64,000 nt of DNA from Entonaema liquescens (GCA_902805475.1 CADCSX010000023.1:372001-436000), one strand, 5' to 3'; numbered from the stretch's first letter, positions 35,518 through 47,514 are shown. The notes: generated by a model not told the origin, from the sequence alone. Numbers and translations are program-made.

Positions 35518-37107
35518 ATTAATTAATCAAATGGGGGCGTTGTTAGACGAGGTTACTACGAAGAGGGTTTTTAAAATAGTCAATATTTGATATAGCCTAT
35601 CCTGAAATTTTGCACTGCATATTGAAGGTTTGATGAAATGACGATTCCCAGATTGCACAGTGAATTTAATGGTGTTCTTTGCCTAATAGACTGTACTCGT
35701 GTTCCGTGTGTCCTTGCCGTCGGTAATGCCAAACCCGATATTTCTTCAAAACGCAGATAACCGAGGCCCGGGATCGTCCACAGGCGGGAGCCAAGGATCG
35801 AGATCGGGATCGGGAGAGAAATCCCGTCAATCAAACACGCTAGAATTAGAATAGATATTAGATGATTGCATCCTTTTGGAACAGAGCAAGCACTTCGTCC
35901 AAGACTCTACTTTTTATCGTGTAGCCGAATGTTCGGTGCGACTCGCTGAGGAATAGAGCCTGACGTCAGCCACGCGATATGAATATCGAAAGTGTTGGCA
36001 CCAAACTCATGCTTTGCATACGCGGTTTAATGCACAAGTATATACTCCTTAGTACTTATCGACTACCTTAGTTATATGGTATAGTAGCGTGTGTTAGCTA
36101 AGAGCATGTTAGAGCATCACTATCTAACTAGGTATATAAACCTACATTAGAAGATTTACATAATACAGACGACATGATGTTGCTTCCATCATATTATTTA
36201 CAGTATTATCACCTAACAGACCTATATTAATAGAGGTATTACCCAACCATTAGGTGCGGGGTTTCGCCATAACTCTAGAGTTAGCGAATTGGAGTTCTTC
36301 ACGTGCTACAGTGTTAGTAACTAACATGAAAATCGTCGGTATCGTTATATTCCATTGTTACTGAGACAGTTTACTGAATGCTTTTAATATGAAATGAGAT
36401 GTGACATGGCATATTATATAAATACATAGGTACCTACGCATCCTATGTCGTCTTTACTAACCACTTTATATGCTTGTTGGGTCCCCTGATTCTAATTGTT
36501 GACATACAAGCTGTAAGCTGGGGTCAGCAAGGCTTTAGTCCAGGGTCATTCGGTGTTAACCAACCAAATACTATATTCGCCGTACAATCTACTCGCCTTA
36601 TAGGATGAGTACATGCTGTAAATAAAATCCTTCCCAAGATTTCCATGTTTGAAATTTATGTCATTGGCGAAGATGGTTTAAATATGCATGCGCTGGTTAT
36701 TAGCTGTTTGTTAAAGTTGGTGATAGTTTCGGCGATAAGCCTTAACCGTGCACGTCTACCGAAGCAGGGTTTGATTTCTGGAAGGTGTTAATCATCCACC
36801 AAGCAACTCTGCTATTCTTTAGTGCCCGTGCCCTGTACATAATCCGGGCTACATCCGCTTCCACTGACATTAGTCTAGTATAACCCGAATTCAACAACCG
36901 ACGATGCTCATAGTGTGTATCTGAGGGGTGTCAGACACCTTAGATCTCCGCATCGCATACGCTTCAAGACTGATGCTAACTGGTCACTGGAGTTCCTCTG
37001 AGGGGTGTGAAGAAAGACTATTTCTACTTAAAAGAAGGCATTTTAAACTCTCGCACTCTCAAAATATCTTGGAAGATCAAGCTGCTTTTGCGTTACAAAC
37101 CGCCAAG
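35518..37107. other. Intergenic, no gene recognised
   Basis: About 1.6 kb. One minus frame (35580-35834) is unsupported. Short repeated taggtat/acctat phrases occur, as in other intergenic parts of this window. The 3' end of the aldolase gene and the CYP53 promoter are expected here. Confidence 0.4.
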
Positions 37108-38641
37108 ATGGCAATTCTCGATCAGATTCCATTATCTTGGGCACTAGGTTTTGGTTTTTGCTATCGTATTCTACTATGTCTGGCCATACCTAGTAACGAA
37201 CAAGCACCTTCGAGGAGTTCCTGCGCCTTTCCCAGCTCAGTTCACCAATTTATGGCTTCTCTACACCTGCAGAAGAGGGAGACGCTATCTCGCTGTGGAT
37301 GAAGTCCACAAGAAGTTAGGCCCGGTCGTGCGTATCCAGCCAAACCATGTGAGCGTAGCCGACGACGAGGCTATCCAGGTCATCTACGGCCACGGGAATG
37401 GATTTCTCAAGTCTGAGTTCTACGACGCCTTCGTGTCGATCCGACGTGGTTTATTCAATACGCGGGACCGCTCCGAACACACTCGTAAGAGGAAGCTAGT
37501 GTCAAGCACATTTGCTCCGAAATCCATATCTCAGTTTGAGCCGTACATTCACCAGAACCTCGAGACGTTCGTAAAGAGGTGGGACGAGCTAATCGCAACA
37601 TCACCAACCGGGGATAAAACAGCTTATGTCGATTGCCTAAAATGGTTCAACTATGTTGCCTTCGACACCATTGGTGACTTGGCATTTGGTGCCCCGTTCG
37701 GCATGCTGAAAGCTGGAGCAGATATTGCTGAGGTTCGCACGGCAGTCGACTCCCCGCCCATCTATGCACCGGCTGTTGAGATTCTTAACCGTCGCGGCGA
37801 AGTTTCTGCTACTCTCGGCTGTCTTCCACAGCTCAAGCCTTACGCCAAATGGTTTCCCGATTCGTTCTTCAGTAAGGGCCTTGCAGCTGTTGAGAATTTG
37901 GCTGGTATCGCCATCGCGCGTGTGAAGGATCGTCTTGAGAACCCACCGGATATCAACCGCAGAGATCTCCTTGCTCTACTGCAAGAGGGACGCGACGAGA
38001 AAGGCGAGCCATTAGGCTTTGAGGAACTGACAGCAGAAGCACTAACACAATTGATCGCCGGATCGGACACGACCTCCAATTCGTCTTGTGCTCTTCTCTA
38101 CCACGTCGCACGGACCCCAGGAGTGTTACAGAAGCTTCAAGAAGAACTCGACGCGGCGATCCCAAGCGATGACGTCACGGTGCCCGCGTACGAAACTATC
38201 AGGAATCTACCATATCTTCAGATGGTCATCAACGAAACGTTGCGTATTCACTGCACATCCGGGATCGGCCTACCGCGAGAAATCCCGGCCGATTCCGAGG
38301 GAGTGTATATCCATGGATACTACTTCCCTCCTGGCACGGTGCTTAGTGTGCCAACGTATACCATGCATCACTCCCGTGAGATCTGGGGCGAGGACGCAGA
38401 CGAGTTCCGGCCCGAAAGATGGGAGGATACGACGACGCGTCAAAAGAACGCGTTCATACCATTCAGCACTGGTCCCCGGGCTTGCGTAGGCCGAAATGTG
38501 GCTGAGATGGAGATGAAGATGATCGTGGCGACCTGGGCACGGCGGTATAAGGTCTTTCTGTGCCAGAACGAGATGGAGACTCGCGAGGGGTTCCTAAGGA
38601 AACCGTTAGCGCTGGATATTGGACTGAAGCGAAGAATGTAG
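37108..38641 (+). pseudogene. CYP53-family P450 (benzoate 4-hydroxylase-like), 1-nt frameshift near start
   Basis: The body from about 37153 to 38641 is a single open frame with P450 landmarks: GVPAPFPAQFTNLW, the I-helix LIAGSDTTSNS, K-helix NETLR, PERW, and the heme loop FSTGPRACVG with Cys at about 459 of 510. The combination with GHGNGFLKSEFYDAFVSI and HCTSGIGLPREIPADS is typical of CYP53, which para-hydroxylates benzoate to 4-hydroxybenzoate. The body frame has no ATG at its start. The ATG at 37108 (MAILDQIPLSWALG) lies in another frame and joins it only if one T is removed from the T-rich stretch 37149-37159. That gives a normal membrane anchor. Either a sequencing insertion or a recent inactivating change. 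The gene starts a possible aromatic-catabolism neighbourhood. Confidence 0.85.
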
Positions 38642-38793
38642 GATTAGATGACGTTACTAAAACTGAATCCCAATCAGCTACTTAAGATTTGCCAAACAAA
38701 GCAGTGACGTTTTATATGTGTTTAACTATGGCAATAGTCTTTTCTATTTGCATTATTCATGTTCCTATTGGCGAACAACTTCGTATTTACTGT

Positions 38794-39300
38794 TTAGTTG
38801 GAAGCACCTTCAACCTGCTTTACCCACGGTAGTCGCCTTTCAACATATACCTCGACACCAGGAGGAGTATCTAGGAGGCTTTGGTCATCCAGCACGCCAG
38901 CACGAATTCCTATTCTATCATTGTTTGCCTCTGCTCCGCCGCTCCGGAACAGAACCACGCCACATGTTGCGCAGAAATGGTTCGTAATTTCCTGTATCGA
39001 GCGGCGAGATTAGACATAACTCCCGAAGATGTCAGGCTGTAGTAGGTTTAATAGGTACTTACATTTCCGTGATCCGATACCTTGGTGTAAGTCTTTGGCT
39101 CGCCCTTGGTTACGGAGAAGTTTGTTTTCAGCACTTGGAAGTTCTGCGTGTCTGGCATTTTACGGCAGTCATGACAATGACATATTGACTTTCCCTGTGA
39201 GTTTGAATCTTATATACCCTCGACGATGACTTACTCTAGACACTGGATCACCTTCATAGGCTATATTTATTTCGCCGCATAGACAGCTACCCGTTGGCAT
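38794..39300 (-). CDS. GFA / CENP-V-type zinc-binding protein
   Basis: Found by splicing; no long single frame exists. Exons are 39235-39300, 39063-39194 and 38794-38991, giving 131 aa with introns of 40 and 71 bp. Zinc ligands typical of the glutathione-dependent formaldehyde-activating family (PF04828) are all present: SCLCGEI near the start, SICHCHDCRK at 25-34, and HFCATCGVVLFR in the third exon. Other family features, such as FSVTKGEPKTYTK and the C-terminal VYVERRLPWV, also fit. Most fungal members are uncharacterised; formaldehyde detoxification is not shown. It is convergent with CYP53, with only about 150 bp between them. Confidence 0.85.
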
Positions 39301-39771
39301 GATGGCGACAAAGGCAAGTTCGGGGAGTGGTTTGCGGAAGATATTTTTAAGGTTAAAATATAAGAGTACTAGGCTACGATTACGTTGCGGAAGACTATCC
39401 TAAGGTCGGCATCTTATACTCTGGGATAGAGGAACATGCTACTGCCGGAAAGCATGCTTACGTGCTCACCTTATCACTGGATAGCTCTCAAGCCGTATTC
39501 AAGAGTTATGCCGTTGACTAGGTACCTACCTATGTACGTATCCACATTCAGATCACGTATGCTTTACGGTTGAATCAATAATGTCAAACATTATGGGGCA
39601 TGTGAGTCCTTGTTTAGAGGAAGATAGGAGCGTATATTAAACCAATCCATATGTGCCGCCAAAATCTCAAAGCGACTCATAGTAAGTACATGGTTAAGGT
39701 GAAGTGATGTAGCTTATGTGCTGAACAACTGGCATAGTGCCTGATCTCGGTTATGTGGTAACTCACCTGGC
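39301..39771. other. Intergenic, no gene recognised
   Basis: Between two minus-strand genes; promoter of the GFA-type gene expected close to 39301. No open frame of note. Confidence 0.4.
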
Positions 39772-41763
39772 TCATTGGAGCTGTGATCGAAGTGATCTTA
39801 GACTTTCCACCAGTTCTTCTGTATTGTTCGCGAGAGCGAACGCGTATAAATCTGAACGAATGATGACAAATTTCGTACCTGAGCCCAGACGACGTAGGTA
39901 GTTGGATGGACTGTATCCCGGCCTGACAGAGATGCCCAGATCCACAAGGCGACTCGTAGGTGTAGGATAATATACCTCCACGTCATTAGTCTGGGATGGA
40001 GTCTCTGGCGAGAAGACTCGGATAGATGCCTCCGACAAGACTGATGGGTTCAGATCAACTGCTCTGATAACCTCTCTTGCCTCCGCCGCTGCATCTTTAT
40101 ACCGGCCTCGTGTTATGACTAGTAACATCATCACCGTCTTGGTACCTCTTATCAACTCATCCGATAGCATGGGAGACTGTTGACTAGACTCCACATAGAT
40201 CTGGGCCATTCGCTTTCCACCGTGGAATTTCTTCAAAAAGAAGCCCCCATCAACACTCTGATATCCTTGAGTCTCGGAAGCAGCCATAGGATCTGGCATG
40301 CTGAAAAAGGTGGTAATGCTTCTCAAGAGCCAAACCACAGTACGTAGTAGCCAGAAATAGAAATCGTCACCTTTATTACACAGCCTGCCGTTCATGCTCG
40401 TGATCTTCGTAGCATCGTCAACACCATAACGACGTTCCCGTGCCCAACCATCTAGCAGACGATCACGAAGTGACCCGTCACTCTGAGGTAGTGATTGAAG
40501 CAGTGAGATGCGCCAGGCGAGCTGGTGGGCATCGCGGAAACCACATGCGATACCCTGGCCGCCGAATGGTGGGAATACATGCGCAGCGTCGCCGATCAGA
40601 ACAATGCGGTCGTGATACCACTTGTTGACGACTTTATGCATAAATAGGTATGGGCGGCACCGGATAAAGTCGATACAATCGCGCGGATATGTAACCTCGC
40701 CACAGGGAAATGGTTTGTTCGAGGCGTCCTTCGTACGCGTTATCATGGGTTTAAGATTCTCCCATAACAGCTTCTCGGAATCCATAGAATCATCCCAGTC
40801 GTTGTACTCGATCTCATGGCGCCATAGTCGATCCGTATAAGGACCAAACCTTCCCGCAGCAGTCGCTCGTCCTGGAGGGCTACAGAAGTGCCAACCTTTA
40901 GGCCAAAAATTATCGTATACTGCTTCCGGGGTAAACCCAAGATCCCAAAGGGGGAAGTTAGGATGCGTCTCTGGAGTTGGTAACTTGAACTTTAGGTTTG
41001 CTGCGATCCAGGTTCCGTCATAACGGTACGAGCCTTCTACTTGTTTGATTCCGGCAGACTCCTCGAGGAATTGCTTTCTGACAACACCTTTCTTTCCGTC
41101 GGCTCCAACTACGAAAGAGCCCGAAATATTGCGGCGTACTCCTTTTTCGTCCAAGTATTCAATAATGGGACGGTCGCCTTCGTGTGTCATGCCTACTACT
41201 TCACACTCGCATTGCAGAGTACAGAAAGACGTCTCGGCGACCTTTTTCCTCATTGCGCTCTCTAATACTTGATTAGACATCCCAGTTCCAGATCGAAAGT
41301 AATCGGTTATGTTTACCTAGTTTCGGCTGGGTGTGAAGTACAGCATTCGGAAGTACTTGCCAGAATCCGTCGCCGCTAATATCCATCTTATAGTAAGGGT
41401 CATTCACAAATGAACTACGATGGAAGTTTAGAACAGATAGCGCTTATAATTGCAATTAGCTTCTTAATTTTGATGAGTTTATAGTATGGGAACGTACGGT
41501 GTCCAATCTCATCTAAGCAGTCGCCGAGACCAAGATTCCACAAGATACGCACCGCATCATGAGTGAGATATACGCCCCTTGGATCTTGTGTAATCTCAGC
41601 ATCCTTTTCTAAAATGACGGACTGTAAATATTGTTAGCAATTATCCCTCCGTCGTTCTGGAAGACGTATTAGAACTCACGTGAATATTGAATTTAGCTAA
41701 AGAAAGTCCTAAAGCTAGACCGGATGGGCCAGCACCAACGATGATAACTTCCGTTTCTCCCAT
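39772..41763 (-). CDS. FAD-dependent aromatic monooxygenase (phenol hydroxylase type)
   Basis: Four exons: 41680-41763, 41498-41621, 41317-41442 and 39772-41267; 609 aa, all phases agree. The N-terminus (MGETEVIIVGAGPSGLALG) is the FAD Rossmann motif, with GAGPSG at 10-15. The DG segment FVVGADGKKGVVR follows, and the GD motif RIVLIGDAAHVFPPFGGQG lies near 345. The last about 130 residues form the thioredoxin-like domain usual in PheA/MhpA-type hydroxylases. Such enzymes hydroxylate phenolic rings with NAD(P)H and O2. Its position two genes from a CYP53 suggests hydroxylation of a phenolic acid such as 4-hydroxybenzoate or a 3-hydroxyphenyl compound, but substrate is inferred. Intact. Confidence 0.92.
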
Positions 41764-42030
41764 CTTTTGGTTTACGGATGATTCAAGAAATGAAAGACAT
41801 CATGCGTTAGTTACGTGCTATTTATGCCTAGAGAATTTCTTACCATTGGCTCGGAGAATCTAGCATGACATGTCGCATAGTGTTTGGACCTACTTCTAAG
41901 CATCAAATACCCGTAATGGGTATAATGTACGAGGTTTGCTATTCCAGGAACTCCCCGACACAATAATACGCGGAAAAATCACTATCAAGTTAGTACGACA
42001 AGAACTTAGATCCTCCGACCCAAATTTGGA

Positions 42031-42052
42031 GTTCCTCCGCGGAGGAACTCTA
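42031..42052. promoter_or_regulatory. Perfect 22-bp palindrome, candidate operator
   Basis: gagttcctccg followed by its exact reverse complement, cggaggaactc. It lies about 270 bp upstream of the FAD monooxygenase ATG and 1 kb upstream of the Zn2Cys6 gene. Its centre, CCGCGG, is an inverted CGG pair of the kind bound by Zn2Cys6 dimers. Binding is not shown. Confidence 0.4.
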
Positions 42053-42646
42053 GGACACAACGCCAAGGTTACGGCGTATCATTCCCAACACAGGATCAAG
42101 AATTAACTAATAACCTCCTATGGTCAAATGTACTATATAAGTTAGATGTCGCCAATGTATCACGACTAGTTATGTATTTTCATATAGGTAGTATTATATC
42201 TCTACTGATTGGTAGGCCTTTCTAACAAAATGAAAATTTTCTATTCTAAGTTATAGGTATTTTGCAGGAGTAGAGCAGGTCAATCATCACAAGGGAACTG
42301 ATCTGGAAGGATTATAAGATATATCGCACAGCTACATTCAAGTCTGTATATTGAGCTGTCATGCGCAAAATGTTCGGAGGGAACTGAGTAAACTATCCAA
42401 ATGCTTCAGCACAGCTGCGTCCGGTTGTTTTACTCGACATCGTGGTATTGCCCCTATAACGTTATATAGCTAACACTGAATTTACCACTAAAGTTTGGGG
42501 TTATCATTGAAAAGGGGGGATATCCTCAACAGAGTTCAACGCCATGACCACGCCGGCGCTTCTAGAAGCCGCCATCCACACCCGGCATTTTACCATCGCA
42601 AAGATGGCCTTATAAGTCAAAGGAACATATGGGGTATTTAACAAAT

Positions 42647-42781
42647 GGTCAATGGCCGTGTTGGTACGGCCTAGCGAATTATTCATAACTCCGCCATACC
42701 TAAAAACTTCTCTACTATATACTTATACAGTATCCTTATGAAATATCGTTAGGCCCTGGGGTTCGATTCCCCAGATGGCCA
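42647..42781 (+). pseudogene. tRNA-like segment, 3' half convincing
   Basis: 42749-42780 carries a perfect T-arm with B-box (TGGGG-TTCGATT-CCCCA) and a 7-nt 3' acceptor strand GATGGCC followed by A. Upstream, CCGT-GTTGGT-ACGG (42656-42669) can form a D-like arm, and GGTCAAT (42647-42653) pairs imperfectly with the acceptor strand. CTAGC can pair with GTTAG as an anticodon stem, but the loop between them is about 70 nt and lacks U33. Either an unusual intron-containing tRNA or, more likely, a decayed tRNA. Confidence 0.35.
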
Positions 42782-43057
42782 AATCACAACTTTTTTCATT
42801 CTTTCCATTTTTCTTTTTACTTACCATACACATTGCTCAAATGAATAGGGGCTGATTTTGTTAAAGTATGCGCCACACCTGATTAGCCACATCTACTCCG
42901 CCTCAGAATCTGGGAACTGGCCTAGAAATAGCGACGGCACGAAGAAGGACACTCAACAAAAACATGCCGTACTCACGAGTTCATGAATGAAAAGATCAAC
43001 TGGAAACCATGAACCTGTCTTAAAAACGGTCATGATTGATGAAGATATATGATCACT

Positions 43058-44927
43058 ATGTCTGCTAATAGTCGTGTTTGCGACCGTTGCATTCGGTTTG
43101 TTGGGACTGTAATTGGCTATTGACAAGAATAAGGGGTTGCTAATACAATCTTAGGAAAAAAGTCAAGTGTGAAGTGGACAACTCGTAACTCTGTTTCTAC
43201 TTGTACACTAACATATCTGATTCCAGGTGACTTACGACGTCCTCACTGCTCTCGGTGCTTAGAAGCCAGTTACTCGTGTACGTATTCAACACGGAAGCGA
43301 AAGCCGGGGCCACCACGAGGTTCTCGGCCGAGACCTCGTAATCTTTCGGCGGCTAGCCCGGGGCTTGTCAACGCATTGGACCACGAGGCAAGCGAAGAAG
43401 GATTAGCATCTGTGACATGCTTGCAGCAGCATTCTCGACTCGAAAATTCCGTAGTCAGCAATGATGTTTCTGTACAGCTTGCATCATGTATTGACCAGGC
43501 CGGGCTGAGCTTCTTACCGTATGCATCTACAACTGTGCCTGCGCTGAGCCTCTCCAGCTTCCCAGGCTACTTGGACTCTTCGCAAGAAAAGACATGTTAG
43601 TCCTAACCCTCACACGACCCAGAAAACCAGTTTTAACGCCAAGGGAAGCTTGCTGCGGTTTTTCGACGACGTACATCCTGCTATCCCACTGTTTCAGAAA
43701 AGCAGGTTCATTAAGTCGTACGATGAAGGCGCAGCTTGTTATGACCTAGTCGTAATAATGAATGCAATCACGACCAAGCTATTGGGGCCTATTGGGTTTT
43801 GGTGTTCTGAGGACGTAGACCTCTGTCTAAACTCGGTACTCGAGACGGCTCACGAGAGCGACCTGTTGGACTCTCGGGTTAGTCTAGATCACCTTAGGCA
43901 GGAATGTCTACTGGCTTATTACAATTTTCACCAATTTCCTGGGCCGTCGGCCGGGATGAGAATAAGCCGATTAACCCGTAAGGCCTATACTTTGGGACTC
44001 AATCAAATTGAGAACCCGGACTTGTGTTCGGCCTTTGACTTCGAGGCGGTAACTGAAGACGAGATCGAAGATTGGAGATATGTATGGTGGTGTGTCTATC
44101 GCCTCGATTCGTACTCAAATATTGCTTTGGGTGCCCCTTTTATGGTTGATGCAGAAAGCATCAACAGCGCTCTCGTCAGAAGGTCATTCTCTGATGAGGT
44201 AGTTCCAAACTCGCCGAAACTGTTCCTGACCGACGATATAGACCAACTATGGAGAACCTTGCAAGACGTCGTGTTGAATTATTGTGGAAGGGAGATCAAC
44301 ATCCATATTCTTACTACGGCGATGTTGCGCCACGCTGGTAATGTCTTAACGCTTAAGGCGACAAGGAAATGTGTTGACTCTAAAACGGCTGTTTTAGGGG
44401 ATGCTGTTACTTCAGTTCTCCTCGCCCTTCCCTCTGGGTATCTTAATCCAAAGCGCAACGCATTAGCAGCCGAATCTGAGATTCATCATTGCATTCGGGC
44501 CACCAACATATTACATCTCCATTTCACGCGTCTCATTGCCTATTTACCTTCAAGTTCCTGCACCAACGAGAAACGATGGTTCGATTGCTGGCAACAAAGT
44601 CTTGAACCTTGCCAGGATATCGTCTCAGTCGTCAATGAATGGAAAAACCAATTCTGGACCCGTGTTGACCCCGCCCTATGTCTCATCATATTCAAGGCTC
44701 TCTGGGTCACGAACCTGCACCGCAGATCTGCTATAGATATAGATTCTTCGTTGGTATCTGGCTTAGCCCATTCCGAGAATACTCTTTTACTATTCCTCGA
44801 GAAATTCTCGAAAATTTGGACACTACCCAAGATTTTACTTCGTACGTACAAGGGTCTCATAAGTTTTTGGTCTTTAACTAATCCCAAGCAGGACTGTTCA
44901 AGAACTCATCGAGTAATGATCCATTAA
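43058..44927 (+). CDS. Zn2Cys6 transcription factor with fungal TF domain
   Basis: Exons are 43058-43095, 43155-43168 (14 nt), 43227-about 43599 and about 43649-44927, roughly 567 aa. Splicing the first three rebuilds a perfect binuclear zinc cluster, CDRCIRKKVKC followed by DLRRPHCSRCLEASYSC (C-x2-C-x6-C-x6-C-x2-C-x6-C). A basic linker RKRKPGPPRGSRPRPR follows. From FFDDVHPAIPLF onward the middle homology region is typical, with YVWWCVYRLDSYSNIALGAP. The third intron is uncertain: a GTTAGT donor at 43596 is out of phase, while a weaker GTCCTA donor at 43600 with acceptor ggaag keeps phase. A 1-nt sequence error is the alternative. As neighbour of CYP53 and the FAD monooxygenase it could regulate aromatic catabolism (inference). 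Confidence 0.8.
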
Positions 44928-45501
44928 CATATGCTGATATAAACCGATTGATGAACCGGTTCAAAATGCCCCTTCATCCAAAAACCCGCCAACGAGCGTG
45001 CCCCATTAACCACGGCGTTGTAGATATATTCGGAGGAACGAATCTGACCCCTCACTTTGCGAACGCATAATCCGTCATGCAAGATCCAGGTATTCAGGTC
45101 ATATATATGGTCGAGTATTGAAGCATAGGTACCTAATCATACAATACCCCTTGCAGCTGGCTAAGAGTGGTTTATTGATCTCGAGTTGATTTTTTTCAGG
45201 GATCCACCACAAGACGGTAAGTAGCAACTGTTAACCAATATTTGATAGCTACCTAAAATACATCTACCCAAGCTTAAACAAGGGCTACATAATTATCTAT
45301 ATAATGATACTAAACAGACTGAGCATTAATATCAATGATAAAGTATTTGACATAAACTGGCCGAAACATTACCGTGCGGCTCTCCGTGCCGGAAGACTGC
45401 ATTACTCATAACGAACACGCCGGCTATCTATGACTCCAAATAAATCTAAACTCAAAGCGTGGGTATCTTGTAAGTAAATCGCTCTAGGTCCTCAAAATAG
45501 C
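44928..45501. other. Intergenic, convergent genes
   Basis: 3' regions of the regulator (plus) and the surface protein (minus). No coding signal; a modest AT-rich stretch lies at 45230-45370. Confidence 0.45.
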
Positions 45502-46520
45502 TCATCCTTGAAGCTCGACAGGGTGCTGCCCAGGGGCGCTGACCGGGTACGCGCCATGAGTCAATACATTCTTTTGTCCTCCATCCAACTCGGCACCTCT
45601 TCCTGTGCCTTCCATCTCGCTCGGTTCCATTGGCTTGTAGTAGCCATGAACTTGAGGGTCGGGATTTCCCTGGTACGCTTGCGTTGTCGAGGCGTATGCT
45701 TGTGGCGGTTGCGTGTACGGCTCCATGCTGTCGGCTGCCTGAGTCCTACTGTTCCTCGACCGTCGGAAGAATAATATGGCTAGAACAAGAGCGATGAGGC
45801 CCACACCTCCTACCCCTACACCTACGCCGACACCGATTTTACCGCTGTCTGACAAGCCAGAAGTCTGAGCCTCGGTCGTGCTCTCAGCGGTCGGAGATGT
45901 CACCGAGGAAGTTGTTGTCGCTGCTATTAGGGTATCACTGATTAGTCAAATGCGAAATAAGCGTGGAAGGAATGAAACTAACGGATGGGCGTCGTGACGG
46001 GCGCGGAGGCGGATGTCGATATGTGAGATACGGTTGACGATATAGAACTACTTGGTAGACCGTCGATCCAAAAGACGCGCTCAAGAAACCACCTGCTCCT
46101 TGCTCCTCGGGTGTGCCCTGCGCATCGACCACGCGAAACCCGTATATCTCCGAAGAATTCGTCGAGTCGGTTGTCACTTTCCATTCGTACCACTTCTGTC
46201 CCAGGTTGGCTATACATTGTTTAGTTAATTCCGTTTAAGACCGAATGTGAGATTGTTTGCGTTCTGTGACTTACATGCGAGTTGCACGGGCGAGTTAAAC
46301 CTCCAGCCAACAATCAACCAAAGATTCGAAGTTTCGAACGATGTATCCCAACTGATGTTCATCGTCGCCCCCATCGTGTACGTCGACTGCGACCCCTCGG
46401 CTCTTTGAATATGCCATCGTTGTACTCTAATGCTGGCTCGCCTGGTCCTGGAAGGTCGTCATCTTGTGCAAGGACGGTGGAGCTCAACAATAGGAGCGCG
46501 GAGAGCGGTCCAAACCACAT
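45502..46520 (-). pseudogene. Single-pass cell-surface protein, two 1-nt deletions
   Basis: Exons are 46275-46520, 45983-46209 and 45502-45923, about 298 aa when phase is restored. Signal peptide MWFGPLSALLLLSSTVLAQ comes first, then an extracellular domain containing MNISWDTSFETSNLWLIVGW and QKWYEWKVTTDSTNSSEIY. A Ser/Thr-rich stalk, a glycine-rich transmembrane helix (GVGVGVGGVGLIALVLAILF, followed by RRSRN) and a Pro/Gln/Tyr-rich cytoplasmic tail follow. This is a common fungal wall-sensor-like layout; function is unknown. The frame breaks at the TTT 46404-46406 and at the AAAA 46070-46073 (plus strand). In both cases adding one base of the same run rejoins coherent halves and makes exon lengths agree with splice phase. 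Confidence 0.7.
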
Positions 46521-47514
46521 GGCAGGCTTTGGGAAACACACTTCAATGATTATAGACGGTATAAAGCAATGCAACGCAACAACAATCAACAAGGTAAGAT
46601 GAGAAATACTCAGAAAAAACGGGAGGAAGCAATGGATTGTCGTATTACCTACCGTGTGGTTACTAGTTAGAAGACCCCCCCAGGAACCACACCATAGAGC
46701 TTTAGGCAAGTCCTATTTCCAAGGATTGTAAATTAGACCTTGTTGCAATATTTAGCCCGCTTCATCTTGGCCTGTAAGAGGTAGCCCTATGGAGTCTTTA
46801 CATAGAACTCAGCCGCAAAGTTCGCTACAGAAACCCGAATGGATGTACCCAACCCGACCGGAGTGGATTACTAACATACATAAAAAAGAAACGTGTTGCC
46901 GCCACGAGAATTATCGTTGGCTTCATAATCCTAGTATAAATCCTAGTCACATAAGGGGTTTGGGTTATAACCCCCTTGTTACCTGTCTTACATGTATAAC
47001 ACACAGTAATACTATGTACACGGTATGCATATACCCGTGTAAGCGCTTTGCTATTCCTCCCTTGCATTAGTTTTAAGGCGAAGCACAAGCTAAAAGCCAA
47101 CTAAATCCCAGAAAGTCTTGGTGGACAGGGTGGCCAATACCGCCAAGACCAAGCTACTATGGTACTTTGGCTCCCAATTCCATTTAATTGGACATGGGAT
47201 GTCTAGGCTTACAGCACTGGTCTTTTGACTGTTTTCCCCTTCTGTTTTTAGCGCAGTAGTCAGTGATCTACATACTATGTATGGCGTTACCTACATACTA
47301 TTCTTTTTGGAGATACTTACGAGGGTAAGGATTGCTTTGTTTTAGAGGAGACTTCTTTTTTTCTATCTTTATTTTTATCTTAATCTTACTAACCATCGAA
47401 AATTCTGAACGTGGTTTGTTGGCGTTATCCCCTTCGGGTTTTAATTGAATGGAGCTCTATCATCACTCCTTAACTCCTTAAACCCCCTTCAACTTCGCGA
47501 CGTTCTTAGTTTGT
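46521..47514. other. Intergenic between divergent genes, no further gene
   Basis: Upstream of the surface protein (minus) and the glycosyltransferase (plus). Frames at 46789-47100 on both strands overlap each other and have no domain. Pyrimidine-rich sequence at 47346-47385 precedes the glycosyltransferase start. Confidence 0.45.

Larger units (their letters stand above)
41764..43057. other. Intergenic between divergent monooxygenase and regulator
   Basis: About 1.3 kb shared upstream region of the FAD monooxygenase (minus) and the Zn2Cys6 regulator (plus). It contains a short inverted sequence gagttcctccgcggaggaactc at 42031-42052, a perfect palindrome of suitable form for a dimeric regulator site, and a tRNA-like segment at 42647-42781. 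A short minus frame (42504-42686) is unsupported. Confidence 0.55.

Noticed and set aside
46789..47100. Two antisense frames of about 90 codons
   Set aside because: Fully overlapping on opposite strands, no domain, no conserved start context.
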